Assembly: GCA_036384215.1 (NCBI GenBank)
Contig: DASVMX010000558.1
Location: 16,621-80,620, forward strand
Origin: Paraktedonobacter sp036384215
GTDB taxonomy: Bacteria; Chloroflexota; Ktedonobacteria; Ktedonobacterales; Ktedonobacteraceae
DNA: 64,000 nt
Direction of reading: 5' to 3'
Below are positions 37,999-47,800 of the stretch, in pieces. Made by a program: the position numbers and the translations under genes. Positions within the stretch are counted from its first letter, which is position 1, and every line of letters starts with the position of its first letter. The notes under the pieces were generated by a model. It was not told where the DNA came from. It did not search any database and worked only from the letters and a program-made list of their open reading frames with translations.

Positions 37999-40900
37999 AT
38001 GAGCACCCAGAAAGACCAGGCGTCGTCGCAACAGCGAGTATTACAAACCTTCGCGGATATGCGGGCCAGACTTGACGCATACGAACATGCGCGGACGGAA
38101 CCAATTGCCATTATCGGGGCCGCGTGCAGGTTTCCCGGCCACACGGATACGCTGGAAAAATTCTGGCAAATGCTGTATGAAGGACGTGACGCTATGATAG
38201 AGGTTCCCGCTGCGCGGTGGAACCATCAGAGCCTGTACGATCCTGATCCCAACGCGGAGGGGAAAATCTCCACGCGCCGGGGGGCCTTTCTCGCCGGCGA
38301 TCCAGGCGCTTTCGACGCCCAGTTTTTTGAGATTACGCCACGCGAGGCTGCCAGTATGGATCCCCAGCAGCGCTTGTTCCTGGAGGTGAGCTGGGAGGCT
38401 TTTGAGAACGCGGGGCAAACAGCAGAGTGGCTGCAAGGCAAGCCCATAGGCATTTTTGCAAGCAGCTTCAATAACGACTATCTGCGTTTGCAGGTAGCGG
38501 AGCAAACGCCGCCAGATGCCTACGGGCTTCTAGGAACCATGCCCAGCGCGCTAGCAGGGCGCCTGGCCTATCTCCTTGGTACTCAGGGACCTACTCTGCA
38601 TGTAGATACAGCCTGCTCGTCCTCGCTGGTTGCTCTCCACCTGGCCTGTCAGAGTTTGCGCCAGGGCGAATGTAATCTTGCCCTGGTTGGTTCTGTCAGC
38701 CTGATGTTGACGCCCGAACCCAGCGTTTACCTCTCTCGAATGGGGGTGCTTGCTCCCGATGGATTGTGTAAAACTTTTGATGCACGGGCGGATGGCTTCG
38801 CGCGAGGCGAAGGGTGCGGCGCACTGGTTCTTAAACGTCTTTCCGCTGCCCAGGCTGATCACGACCCAATCCTCGCGCTGATCCGAGGCACTGCAGTGAA
38901 TCATGACGGGCGCAGCAATGGTTTGACCGCACCGAATAGCTTTGCGCAACAGGAATTGTTGCGTCAGGCGCTGCGCAATGCCGGTGTGCGGGCTGCCCAG
39001 ATCCAGTATGTCGAGGCACATGGTACTGGAACCGCGCTGGGCGATCCCATTGAACTCCAGGCGCTGGGCAGGGTGATGGGCGAAGGCCACGAAGCGGAGC
39101 CGTTGCTGGTTGGCTCAGTCAAAACAAATCTTGGACACCTGGAACCAGTTGCAGGCATAGCGGGCCTCTTTAAAGTTATCCTGGCCTTGCAGCACGAAAC
39201 TATTCCACCTCACCTGCATCTTCAAATACCCAATGCATATATTCCCTGGAATGAGCTCTCTCTTCGCGTCCCAACAACCCATGTTCCCTGGCCTGGAGGT
39301 GCGCATCCGCGCCTGGCTGGTGTCAGTTCCTTTGGCATGACAGGCACAAATGCCCATGTGATCATTGAAGAGGCCCCGCTCCAGCAGGCGAATGTTCACG
39401 CTGCAGGCGGACTTTCGCCGCGAGAAGAGCAGCAGAACCGGTACCATCTCCTGCCGCTCTCAGCGCGCAGTCCAGTGGCCCTGCGTGATCTGCTACAGTC
39501 TTATCAAACGTTTCTGGCGCATGAAACCAGGGATCCACTGGCCGATATCTGCTATACAGCCAGCTTGCGCCGCGATCATCATGCCTCTCGTTGCGTGATC
39601 GTTGGCGCTTCATGCGCGGAACTTCAGCAGCAGCTCGCGGCACTGCTTGCGAGCGCAGATGTTGCCCCGGCTACGGCTTGTGAGTCACCAGGACTGGTCT
39701 TCGTTTTTCCAGGTCACGGCTCTCAATGGACTGGCATGGGCAGACAACTATTTGCACAGGAACCGGTTTTCCGGGCGGCTATCGAGCGTTGCGACCAGGC
39801 TATCCGCACGTATGTATCCTGGTCATTGATTACCGAATTGCATAGCGATGTTCCCCAAACGCAGCTGGTTATCATACAACTCTTGATTTTCGCGGTCCAG
39901 GTTGCTCTGGTCGATCTCTGGCGCTCCTGGGGGATTCAACCTGCTGCGGTGGTCGGACATAGCATTGGGGAAATCACAGGCTTTCATGTCGCGGGCGTTT
40001 TAACACTGGATGACGCGGTACGCATTATCTATCAGCGTGGCACGCTGCTTCAACAGATCAGCGGAATGGGTAGCCTGGCTCTGGTGGGTCTGCCAGAAGC
40101 GGAGACCAGGGATCTCCTGACAGGCTATGAGACGCGTTTATGCATTGCTGGCAGTAATAGCGAACGCGCTACGCTTATCTCTGGTGATGTACGCGCGCTT
40201 GGAGAATTGCTGGAACAGCTTTCTACGCGGGGTATCTTCTGTAGTCGGGTGAAAATCGATTTTGCTTCGCACAGCCCCCAGGTTGACAAAATCAGTGCTG
40301 ACCTTACTCAGACTCTCGCGACCATCCAACCACAGGATACCAGCATCGCGCTCTACTCTACCGTGTCAGGACGGCTGTTGCAAGGATATGAAGCCAATGC
40401 CAGCTACTGGGTACGTAATCTGCGCCAGCCTGTATTGTTTGCCAGAGCCACGCGACTTCTGCGTGAGCATGGCTATCGGCATTTTCTGGAGATTAGCGCG
40501 CATCCGGTACTGCTACCTGCTATTGAGGAAGATTTTCGTCTATCTCAGCAAAGCTGCCTGACGCTTGCTTCACTCAGGCGAGGCAAAGATGAGCGGTATA
40601 TGCTCCTGAATAGCCTGGGAGCGCTCTATACAGCTGGCTATCTTCCCACGTGGGCCGAACTCTATCATGAACCCGGAACATGCGTTATGCTGCCCAACTA
40701 TCCCTGGCAGCGCACACATTTCTGGCTGGAAAAAGGCGAGGGACCAGCGCCCGTCCAGCGCAAAACGACATCAACTTCCTTTGCACTTTCTGAGCATGTC
40801 TTGCATCCGCTGTTGGGCGTACATACGACTCCCGCGCTGCATCCTACCACGCACTACTGGGAGCAGAAGTTGAGCATAGCTCTGCTGCCATTTCTGGCCG

Positions 40901-43900
40901 ATCATGTGATTCGGAATATAGTGGTATTTCCCGGCGCTGCGTATATAGAAATGGTGCTCTCGGCAGCGCGCGAGCTTTTTGGCGCTAAGCCTTGTGTGCT
41001 GAGCGAGATTCATTTTGAACAGTTTTTGTTGCTTGAACAGCAAGAGCCACGACGCGTACAGCTGGTATTTACTCCACTCCAGGCAGGCCGAGTAGCTTTT
41101 TGTATCCTGAGTGGCCCGCTTGCCGATCCCACGATTCAGCAGGTCCAGCTCAATGAAGCGAAAGAAGGTGAGTATGTGCCTGACTGGACCCGGCATGCCA
41201 GCGGCATCGTCAGCAGCCTGGCCCCCGGCTCATCTGTGGCGACGAAGCCAGCCGATGGTTTCATGACCATACCGGGAGCGTTCAAGGCGGTCTTGCTCGC
41301 GAATGTGCAGGAACGTTGTACAGAGGAGCTCGTGCGCGAACAATTTTATGCTTCCGCGGAGAGACTGGGACTGCGCTATGGTTCAAGCTTCCAGGCCATT
41401 GAACATGTGTGGATTGGAGCAGAAGAGGGTCTGGCGCGTGTCAGGCTTCCCTCCCAGGTCAGGCAGGACGCTACTTCCCCTTACTTGATCCATCCCATAC
41501 TTCTGGATGCTTGCTTACAGGCTATTCTGCCCCTGCTCATGCAGACGAATAGCATTGAGGGAACATATCTGCCCACGGGAATAGAGCGTTGCTCGGTCTT
41601 CGCTTCTGCGGAGCTTGTGCACCAGGGACAGATGGAACTGCCATTCTGGAGCTATGTCAAACTGCGCACTACAGACAAGCAAGCCGCCGCCAGTCAGCCA
41701 GAGCCACAAACGCTGGCGGGAGACATATTCTTACTCAATGCGCAGGGAGAGGTTCTTATGGCGCTGGAGGGCGTGCATTTCACTCTCCTGGAGACAGCAA
41801 CTCCTGTGAGACAGCAGGATACTGATGCACACTGGCGCTACGTGCTGCACTGGCAGATCAGGCATCCTGAACCACCTGATCAGATGGCGTCCACGGAGGG
41901 GGATGTAGGGAACTGGCTGCTGCTGACAGAACAGGAAAGCATCGGCCAGCGTCTCCAGCGGGTCATGGAAGCGCGAGGGGCGCGCTGCATTAGCGTTACG
42001 CCTGGCCAGGACTTTATCCAGCAGACTGACCAGCACTATCAAATGCGGGCTACTTACCTCGCGGACTGGAGGCGCCTGTTCCAGGCGATAGCGCAGCAAA
42101 ACCGGCAAGGGCGGCCACTCCAGGGGATTGTCTTCATGTGGGGGCTGGAGCGCGATAGCGGCGCTGACTCCACCGGCAACACCATACATGCCTGGCAGCA
42201 ATATGTGTGTGGGGCTGTTTTATACCTCATTCAAGCCCTGGGCCAACTGGATTGGCGTGATCTGCCGCGTCTGTACTTGCTTACAAGAGCAGTTCAGAAA
42301 ATCGATGGGCAACCGAGTGCCGCCGTAGAGTTCATGCAGTCCACTCTCTGGGGTCTGGGTCGCACTATTGCCTATGAACAACCGCGCTTGCAATGCACTT
42401 TGGTTGACATAAGTTTGGATCCTGTGCAGGCCGAGACGGCGCTTTTAGGCGAGGAATTGATAAGCAACAATGTGGAAGATCAACTGGCACTGCGAGGGGA
42501 GCAGCGTTATGTTGCACGGCTTGCTCATCACCGCTTTTCTTTAGAGCAGGCGAGCCAGGGAACGGAGTGGGAGGAGCCGCTTATTGATGCAGGCGATCTG
42601 CCACTCTACCTGGAAACCACACAGCCAGGAGTGTTGGAGCATTTGCGCCTGCGCGCCACCACTCGTCGTTCGCCCAGCGCGAATGAGATCGAAGTCGAAG
42701 TAGACGTTGTTGGGCTAAATTTCCTGGATGTATTGAAAGCTATGGGAGTCTATCCCGGCCAGGAAGAGGGCATACCGCGTCTGGGCGTGGAATGCGTGGG
42801 GCGCGTCGCCAGAATTGGAGAGCATGTACAGGGATTTCAGCCTGGTGATGAAGTAATTGCTATAGCTACAGAAACATTCCGTAGTTTTGTCATAACGCCC
42901 GCATCTCTTGTTTTCCCTAAGCCCCCCAATTTGAGCGCTGAGGAGGCCGCTGCCGTGCCGATGGTTTTTCTGACCGCCTACTATGCGCTTGTGCATCTGG
43001 GCTGTCTTGGTCGTGGTGAGCGCGTTCTGATTCACTCGGCAGCGGGAGGCACCGGCCTGGCCGCTGTACAAATCGCGCAGCGCCAGGGGGCGGAAATTTT
43101 TGCCACAGCAGGCACCGCGGAGAAGCGGGCATATCTCCAGGAACTTGGTATCAAGCATGTGCTGGATTCACGTTCACTGGCCTTCGCGCACGATATTCGG
43201 GAGGCCAGCGGGGGGGAAGGCGTTGACCTTGTCTTGAATTCCCTGACTGGCGAGGCCGCAGAACAGAGTCTCGCGCTGCTACGACCCTTTGGGCGTTTCC
43301 TCGAAATTAGCAAAAAGGATATATACGCGCAAGGACACTTGCCACTCGCGTATTTCCGCAAAAACCTGTCTTATCAGACTATTGATATCGCAGGCATGCT
43401 TCAGCAGCGCCCTGAACTGGTAAGCTCTTTACTAACTCAACTGCTCTCATTGTTTACTCTGGGCCAACTCCGCCCTCTTCCGGTGAAAATGTACGCGCTG
43501 GAAAACATTCACGAGGCGTTTAGCACGCTCGCTCAGGGCAAACATATCGGCAAAATTGTGGTCTCTTTCCGGCGCGAGCAGGGACTCAAGGCGCTGCCAG
43601 AGGTCCGCAGAAGAGAAGAGCAGCAGGCGACTCCACTGCTGAGAGCTGAGAGCACCTACCTGTTGAGTGGCGGCCTGGGTGCGCTTGGTCTGAGCGTAGC
43701 GACCTGGCTGGCGGAACAGGGTGCGCGCTTCCTCATGCTCGTCGGACGAAGTGCTCCGTCCGCCGAGGCTGAGGCGGTGCTCGCACGCTTGCAGCAGCAG
43801 GGTGTCAAGGTTGAAGTCGCCCTCGCGGACGTGTCCAGGAGAGAGGAACTCGCTGCCGTGCTCAGCCATGTCAGGCAGAAGTTGCCGCCACTACGGGGAG

Positions 43901-44865
43901 TTCTGCACCTGGCCGCGCGGCTCCATGATGGCATTCTCTCACATCTCACGCCAGAGAGTTTTCAGGACGTGTTGGAGCCGAAAGTGCTGGGGGCCTGGCA
44001 CCTGCATACATTGACACGAGAAGAGCCACTGGACTTTTTTGTGCTTTTTTCTTCGGTCGCTTCGCTGCTTGGTTCCCCAGGACAGGGCAACTACGCGGCG
44101 GCCAACGCCTTCCTGGATGGGCTTGCCTGCTACAGGCGCCAGCAGGGCTTGCCCGCGTTAAGCATCAACTGGGGACCCTGGGCACGTATCGGGCTGGCTA
44201 GCTCACAGGAGAATCGTGGCCAGCGCCTGGCCGGGCAGGGGCTGATCAGCATGCTCCCTGAGCAGGCTCTGGCACAGTTGGAGTATCTGCTGCGCCAGTC
44301 CAGGCCAACTTTGCCTCCTTGCCTGGGCATTATGTCCTTTAATCTCAGACAGTGGAGGCAGGCGACAGCCTATGCTGCTCACTCAATGCTTTTTGAGCAA
44401 CTGCCCACCGACCAGGCGGATGGTAATTTGCGCACGCGACACTATGAACTGCGTGACAGACTTGAGGCAGTGCGCAGCGAGGACCGGCTCGTCGTTTTGG
44501 AAAGCGCGCTGCGCGAGTTCATCAAACGTATTCTGCGTTTGCCATCAGTCCAGATAGGTGAACACATCACATTCAAAGCCCAGGGCTTTGACTCACTGAT
44601 GGCTATTGAGCTACGCAATCTGCTGGAAAATACTACCGGCCTGACGCTGCCAGCGACGCTTCTATGGCAATATCCCACCATTGCTGCACTGAGTGAACAC
44701 CTGGCTGAGAAAATGCACCTTCCGCTCACTCACCATGTGGCTGATACTCAACAAAACACGCCACAGTCAAGCAAGGATGAGGATGAGATACGACAAAGTT
44801 CACCAGACGAGATTGCTGAGCTGCTTGACAAGGAACTGGACGACCTCAATGCGTTTTTAAACTAA
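37999..44865 (+). CDS. PKS module: KS-AT-DH-ER-KR-ACP (fully reducing)
   Basis: This 2288-residue fully reducing module has an N-terminal docking helix, then KS (Cys206) and AT (Ser655 in GHSIGEI). FASHS at 755-759 is again the serine-type extender marker. The DH has His969 (ADHVI) and Asp1170 (LLDACLQ). The enoyl reductase at about 1530-1850 has the NADPH loop HSAAGGTGL (1679-1687). The KR has SGGLGALG, an LHD motif with the B-type aspartate, and Tyr2032 in GNYAAAN. The ACP has Ser2199 in GFDSLMAIEL. The C-terminal SPDEIAELLDKELDDL is an acidic docking-type tail. It lies 18 bases after the previous gene and 16 before the next, in one operon. It should add a saturated, probably branched, two-carbon unit. 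Confidence 0.93.
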   Translation: MSTQKDQASSQQRVLQTFADMRARLDAYEHARTEPIAIIGAACRFPGHTDTLEKFWQMLYEGRDAMIEVPAARWNHQSLYDPDPNAEGKISTRRGAFLAGDPGAFDAQFFEITPREAASMDPQQRLFLEVSWEAFENAGQTAEWLQGKPIGIFASSFNNDYLRLQVAEQTPPDAYGLLGTMPSALAGRLAYLLGTQGPTLHVDTACSSSLVALHLACQSLRQGECNLALVGSVSLMLTPEPSVYLSRMGVLAPDGLCKTFDARADGFARGEGCGALVLKRLSAAQADHDPILALIRGTAVNHDGRSNGLTAPNSFAQQELLRQALRNAGVRAAQIQYVEAHGTGTALGDPIELQALGRVMGEGHEAEPLLVGSVKTNLGHLEPVAGIAGLFKVILALQHETIPPHLHLQIPNAYIPWNELSLRVPTTHVPWPGGAHPRLAGVSSFGMTGTNAHVIIEEAPLQQANVHAAGGLSPREEQQNRYHLLPLSARSPVALRDLLQSYQTFLAHETRDPLADICYTASLRRDHHASRCVIVGASCAELQQQLAALLASADVAPATACESPGLVFVFPGHGSQWTGMGRQLFAQEPVFRAAIERCDQAIRTYVSWSLITELHSDVPQTQLVIIQLLIFAVQVALVDLWRSWGIQPAAVVGHSIGEITGFHVAGVLTLDDAVRIIYQRGTLLQQISGMGSLALVGLPEAETRDLLTGYETRLCIAGSNSERATLISGDVRALGELLEQLSTRGIFCSRVKIDFASHSPQVDKISADLTQTLATIQPQDTSIALYSTVSGRLLQGYEANASYWVRNLRQPVLFARATRLLREHGYRHFLEISAHPVLLPAIEEDFRLSQQSCLTLASLRRGKDERYMLLNSLGALYTAGYLPTWAELYHEPGTCVMLPNYPWQRTHFWLEKGEGPAPVQRKTTSTSFALSEHVLHPLLGVHTTPALHPTTHYWEQKLSIALLPFLADHVIRNIVVFPGAAYIEMVLSAARELFGAKPCVLSEIHFEQFLLLEQQEPRRVQLVFTPLQAGRVAFCILSGPLADPTIQQVQLNEAKEGEYVPDWTRHASGIVSSLAPGSSVATKPADGFMTIPGAFKAVLLANVQERCTEELVREQFYASAERLGLRYGSSFQAIEHVWIGAEEGLARVRLPSQVRQDATSPYLIHPILLDACLQAILPLLMQTNSIEGTYLPTGIERCSVFASAELVHQGQMELPFWSYVKLRTTDKQAAASQPEPQTLAGDIFLLNAQGEVLMALEGVHFTLLETATPVRQQDTDAHWRYVLHWQIRHPEPPDQMASTEGDVGNWLLLTEQESIGQRLQRVMEARGARCISVTPGQDFIQQTDQHYQMRATYLADWRRLFQAIAQQNRQGRPLQGIVFMWGLERDSGADSTGNTIHAWQQYVCGAVLYLIQALGQLDWRDLPRLYLLTRAVQKIDGQPSAAVEFMQSTLWGLGRTIAYEQPRLQCTLVDISLDPVQAETALLGEELISNNVEDQLALRGEQRYVARLAHHRFSLEQASQGTEWEEPLIDAGDLPLYLETTQPGVLEHLRLRATTRRSPSANEIEVEVDVVGLNFLDVLKAMGVYPGQEEGIPRLGVECVGRVARIGEHVQGFQPGDEVIAIATETFRSFVITPASLVFPKPPNLSAEEAAAVPMVFLTAYYALVHLGCLGRGERVLIHSAAGGTGLAAVQIAQRQGAEIFATAGTAEKRAYLQELGIKHVLDSRSLAFAHDIREASGGEGVDLVLNSLTGEAAEQSLALLRPFGRFLEISKKDIYAQGHLPLAYFRKNLSYQTIDIAGMLQQRPELVSSLLTQLLSLFTLGQLRPLPVKMYALENIHEAFSTLAQGKHIGKIVVSFRREQGLKALPEVRRREEQQATPLLRAESTYLLSGGLGALGLSVATWLAEQGARFLMLVGRSAPSAEAEAVLARLQQQGVKVEVALADVSRREELAAVLSHVRQKLPPLRGVLHLAARLHDGILSHLTPESFQDVLEPKVLGAWHLHTLTREEPLDFFVLFSSVASLLGSPGQGNYAAANAFLDGLACYRRQQGLPALSINWGPWARIGLASSQENRGQRLAGQGLISMLPEQALAQLEYLLRQSRPTLPPCLGIMSFNLRQWRQATAYAAHSMLFEQLPTDQADGNLRTRHYELRDRLEAVRSEDRLVVLESALREFIKRILRLPSVQIGEHITFKAQGFDSLMAIELRNLLENTTGLTLPATLLWQYPTIAALSEHLAEKMHLPLTHHVADTQQNTPQSSKDEDEIRQSSPDEIAELLDKELDDLNAFLN

Positions 44866-44881
44866 AGGAAAGGCTTCCATA

Positions 44882-47800
44882 ATGAGTAATGCGCCTGAGA
44901 ATGCTAAAAACCTCAGTGCTGAACAGCGTGCTTTGCTGGCCCTGCGCCGTATGCGCACCCGGTTGGAGGCGCTAGAACGCGAGAAGAGCGAGCCTATTGC
45001 CATTATCGGCATGAGTTGCCGCTTTCCTGGTAAGGCGAATACACCGGAGAGCTTCTGGCAACTGCTGAAAGATGGAAGAGACGCGATTACGCGGCCTCCC
45101 ACAAAGCGTTGGGACATTGATGCCTACTTTGAGCGCGATCCTGCTCTGGCTGGCAGAATACCGACCCAATGGAGTGGGTTTCTGGAAAATGTTGAGCAGT
45201 TTGATGCGGCTTTCTTTGGCATCTCGCCACGTGAGGCTGCCTATATGGACCCGCAGCAGCGTTTTTTGCTTGAGGTTGCCTGGGAGGCGCTGGAGAACGC
45301 TGGTCAACCCATCCAACAACTCGCGGGTAGTTTAACAGGGGTCTTCGCCGGCATCTGCAACCTCGATTACAATCCTGTTGCCTCCTTTGATCCGGCCAGT
45401 ATTGACCCCTACTACTCTACTGGCTCGGCATACAGCGTCGCTGCTGGCCGGATCTCTTACATGTTTGACTTTCTAGGGCCCTGTATTTCTGTGGATACAG
45501 CCTGCTCTTCTTCGCTGGTGGCTGTACACCTGGCCTGCCAGAGCCTGCGCAATCGAGAATGCAATCTGGCTCTCGCCGCGGGGGCTAATTTAATTCTTTC
45601 GCCCCTGCCAACCATCGCGCTTGCGAAGTGGGGCATGCTTTCGCCTGAGGGACGCTGTAAAACATTTGATGCTGCGGCGGACGGCTTCGCGAGAGGTGAG
45701 GGCTGTGGAGTAGTGGTGCTGAAGCGGCTCTCCGATGCCATCGCGGATAACGATACCATCCTGGCGCTGCTGCAAGGCTCGGCTGTGAACCAGGATGGAC
45801 GCAGCAACGGGCTTACCGCACCCAATGCTCAGGCGCAGCAGGCTGTGATCCGCCAGGCACTGGCAAATGCCGGTATCACTGCGGAAGAGATATCGTATAT
45901 TGAGGCCCATGGCACAGGGACGCCCCTGGGTGACCCCATCGAAATTGATGCGCTTACCTCTGTACTTGGTGCTCCCCGCGCTCATGGCCAGAACTGTCCG
46001 ATTGGGTCAGTGAAGACCAATATAGGCCATCTGGAGGCGGCAGCAGGTGTCGCCAGCCTGATCAAGGTTGTCCTCTCCTTGTGGCACGAGGAGATCCCTC
46101 CCCATTGCAATTTGCGCCAGCTTAATCCGCATATCTCGCTTGACAGCACGCCTTTTGTCATCCCGACCAGCGCCTCGGCCTGGAAGCAGAGTGATCAGCC
46201 ACGCTATGCCAGTATCAACTCGTTCGGCTTCAGCGGAACGAATGCCCATGTGATTGTCAAGGAGGCTCCCCGCGTCACAATAAGCCAGTCTGAACCTGCG
46301 CTGGACGCCACGAGCGCCTACCTGTTGCCCATTTCAGCACGCTCCCCTGAAGCGCTACATGAACTGGTCCGCAGTTATCAGGAGTTTCTTGAGACAACGA
46401 CACAGCCTCTCTCCTCTATCTGCTACACGGCCAGTATGCGGCGCAGCCACCAACCATACCGCGTGGCGGTTAGTGGAGAGACTCCACTGGCTTTGCGTGA
46501 GAGTTTACAGGTTGTTTTAGAGGATATGCAGCAGAACCAGACGCGCAAGGTGATGCAAACCCAGCGGCCTAAAGTGGCCTTTGTTTTCGCTGGACAAAGT
46601 TCTCAGTGGGCTGGCATGGGCCAGGAGCTCTATCAGCGTGAAGCAGTTTTCCGCGAGGTCGTGGATCAGTGTGATGAGCTTATACGGCAATATACCGACT
46701 GGTCGCTCAAGGAGGAGCTTTTCGCTGCTCAAGAGCACACACGCCTGCTCACTGCTACCGAGATTGCACAGCCGGCCCTCTTCGCGCTCGAAATAGGGCT
46801 GGCGGCTCTCTGGCGTTCCTGGGGGGTTGCACCGGATATGGTCACCGGGCATAGTGTTGGTGAAATAGCGGCGGCGTATGTCGCGGGTATCCTCAGCCTT
46901 ACTGAAGCGGTACGCCTGGTCTGCCTGCGGGGCAGTGTTATGCAGCCAATGCAAGGGCAGGGAAAAATGCTTGCCACTGGGCTCTCACGAGTTCAGGCCG
47001 AGCAGTTGCTTGCGGGGCAGATGGATCGCGTCACTATCGCGGCAGAAAACAGTCCTTGCTCGGTTGTACTCGCAGGCAATGCGGAGGCTGTGGATGAGAT
47101 TGCCCGGCAGCTCAGCGCCGAGGGAACGTTCAATCGCGTGCTGGAGATGCCATATGCTTTCCACTGCCCCCAGATGGATGCATGCCAGCGCCGCTTCATT
47201 GAGCAGTCGGAAGTGCTCCATGCGCAACCCGCGCGTATCCCGATGATCTCTACGGTGACGGGGCAGGCCATCTCTGGCGAGGAACTCGATGTGGCTTACT
47301 GGGGCCGCAACGTGCGCGAGCCGGTGTTGCTCGCGCAAGCAGTCACACAACTCGCTCATGAACAGTGCGACATCTTCCTCGAAATAGGCCCGCACCCGGT
47401 ACTGGCGACTGCCATTACGCAGTCGCTCGCCGCTATGGATCGCTCCGCCAATGTGCTACCCTCGCTTCGGCGCTCCAGGCCAGAGCAGCAAAGCCTGTTT
47501 GAGACATTGGGAGCGTTCTATGCACAGGGGCAGGAAATTCACTGGCAGAGGTTGTATCCACACGAAGAGCGCAATGTCCAGCTGCCAAACAATCCGTGGC
47601 AACACGAACGCTTCTGGCTGGATGACCATTCACCATACAAGATCTATGCAGCCTCTTCCACCAGGCCGGCACTGATCCAGTCTAGCCTGGCGCATCCTTT
47701 GCTGGGTGCGCGTCATTACTCGGCGGTTCATCACGAAGAGTTGTACTGGGAGGCTACTCTCGACATACGCCAGCTCCTTTACTTGCAAGAGCATAAGGTG

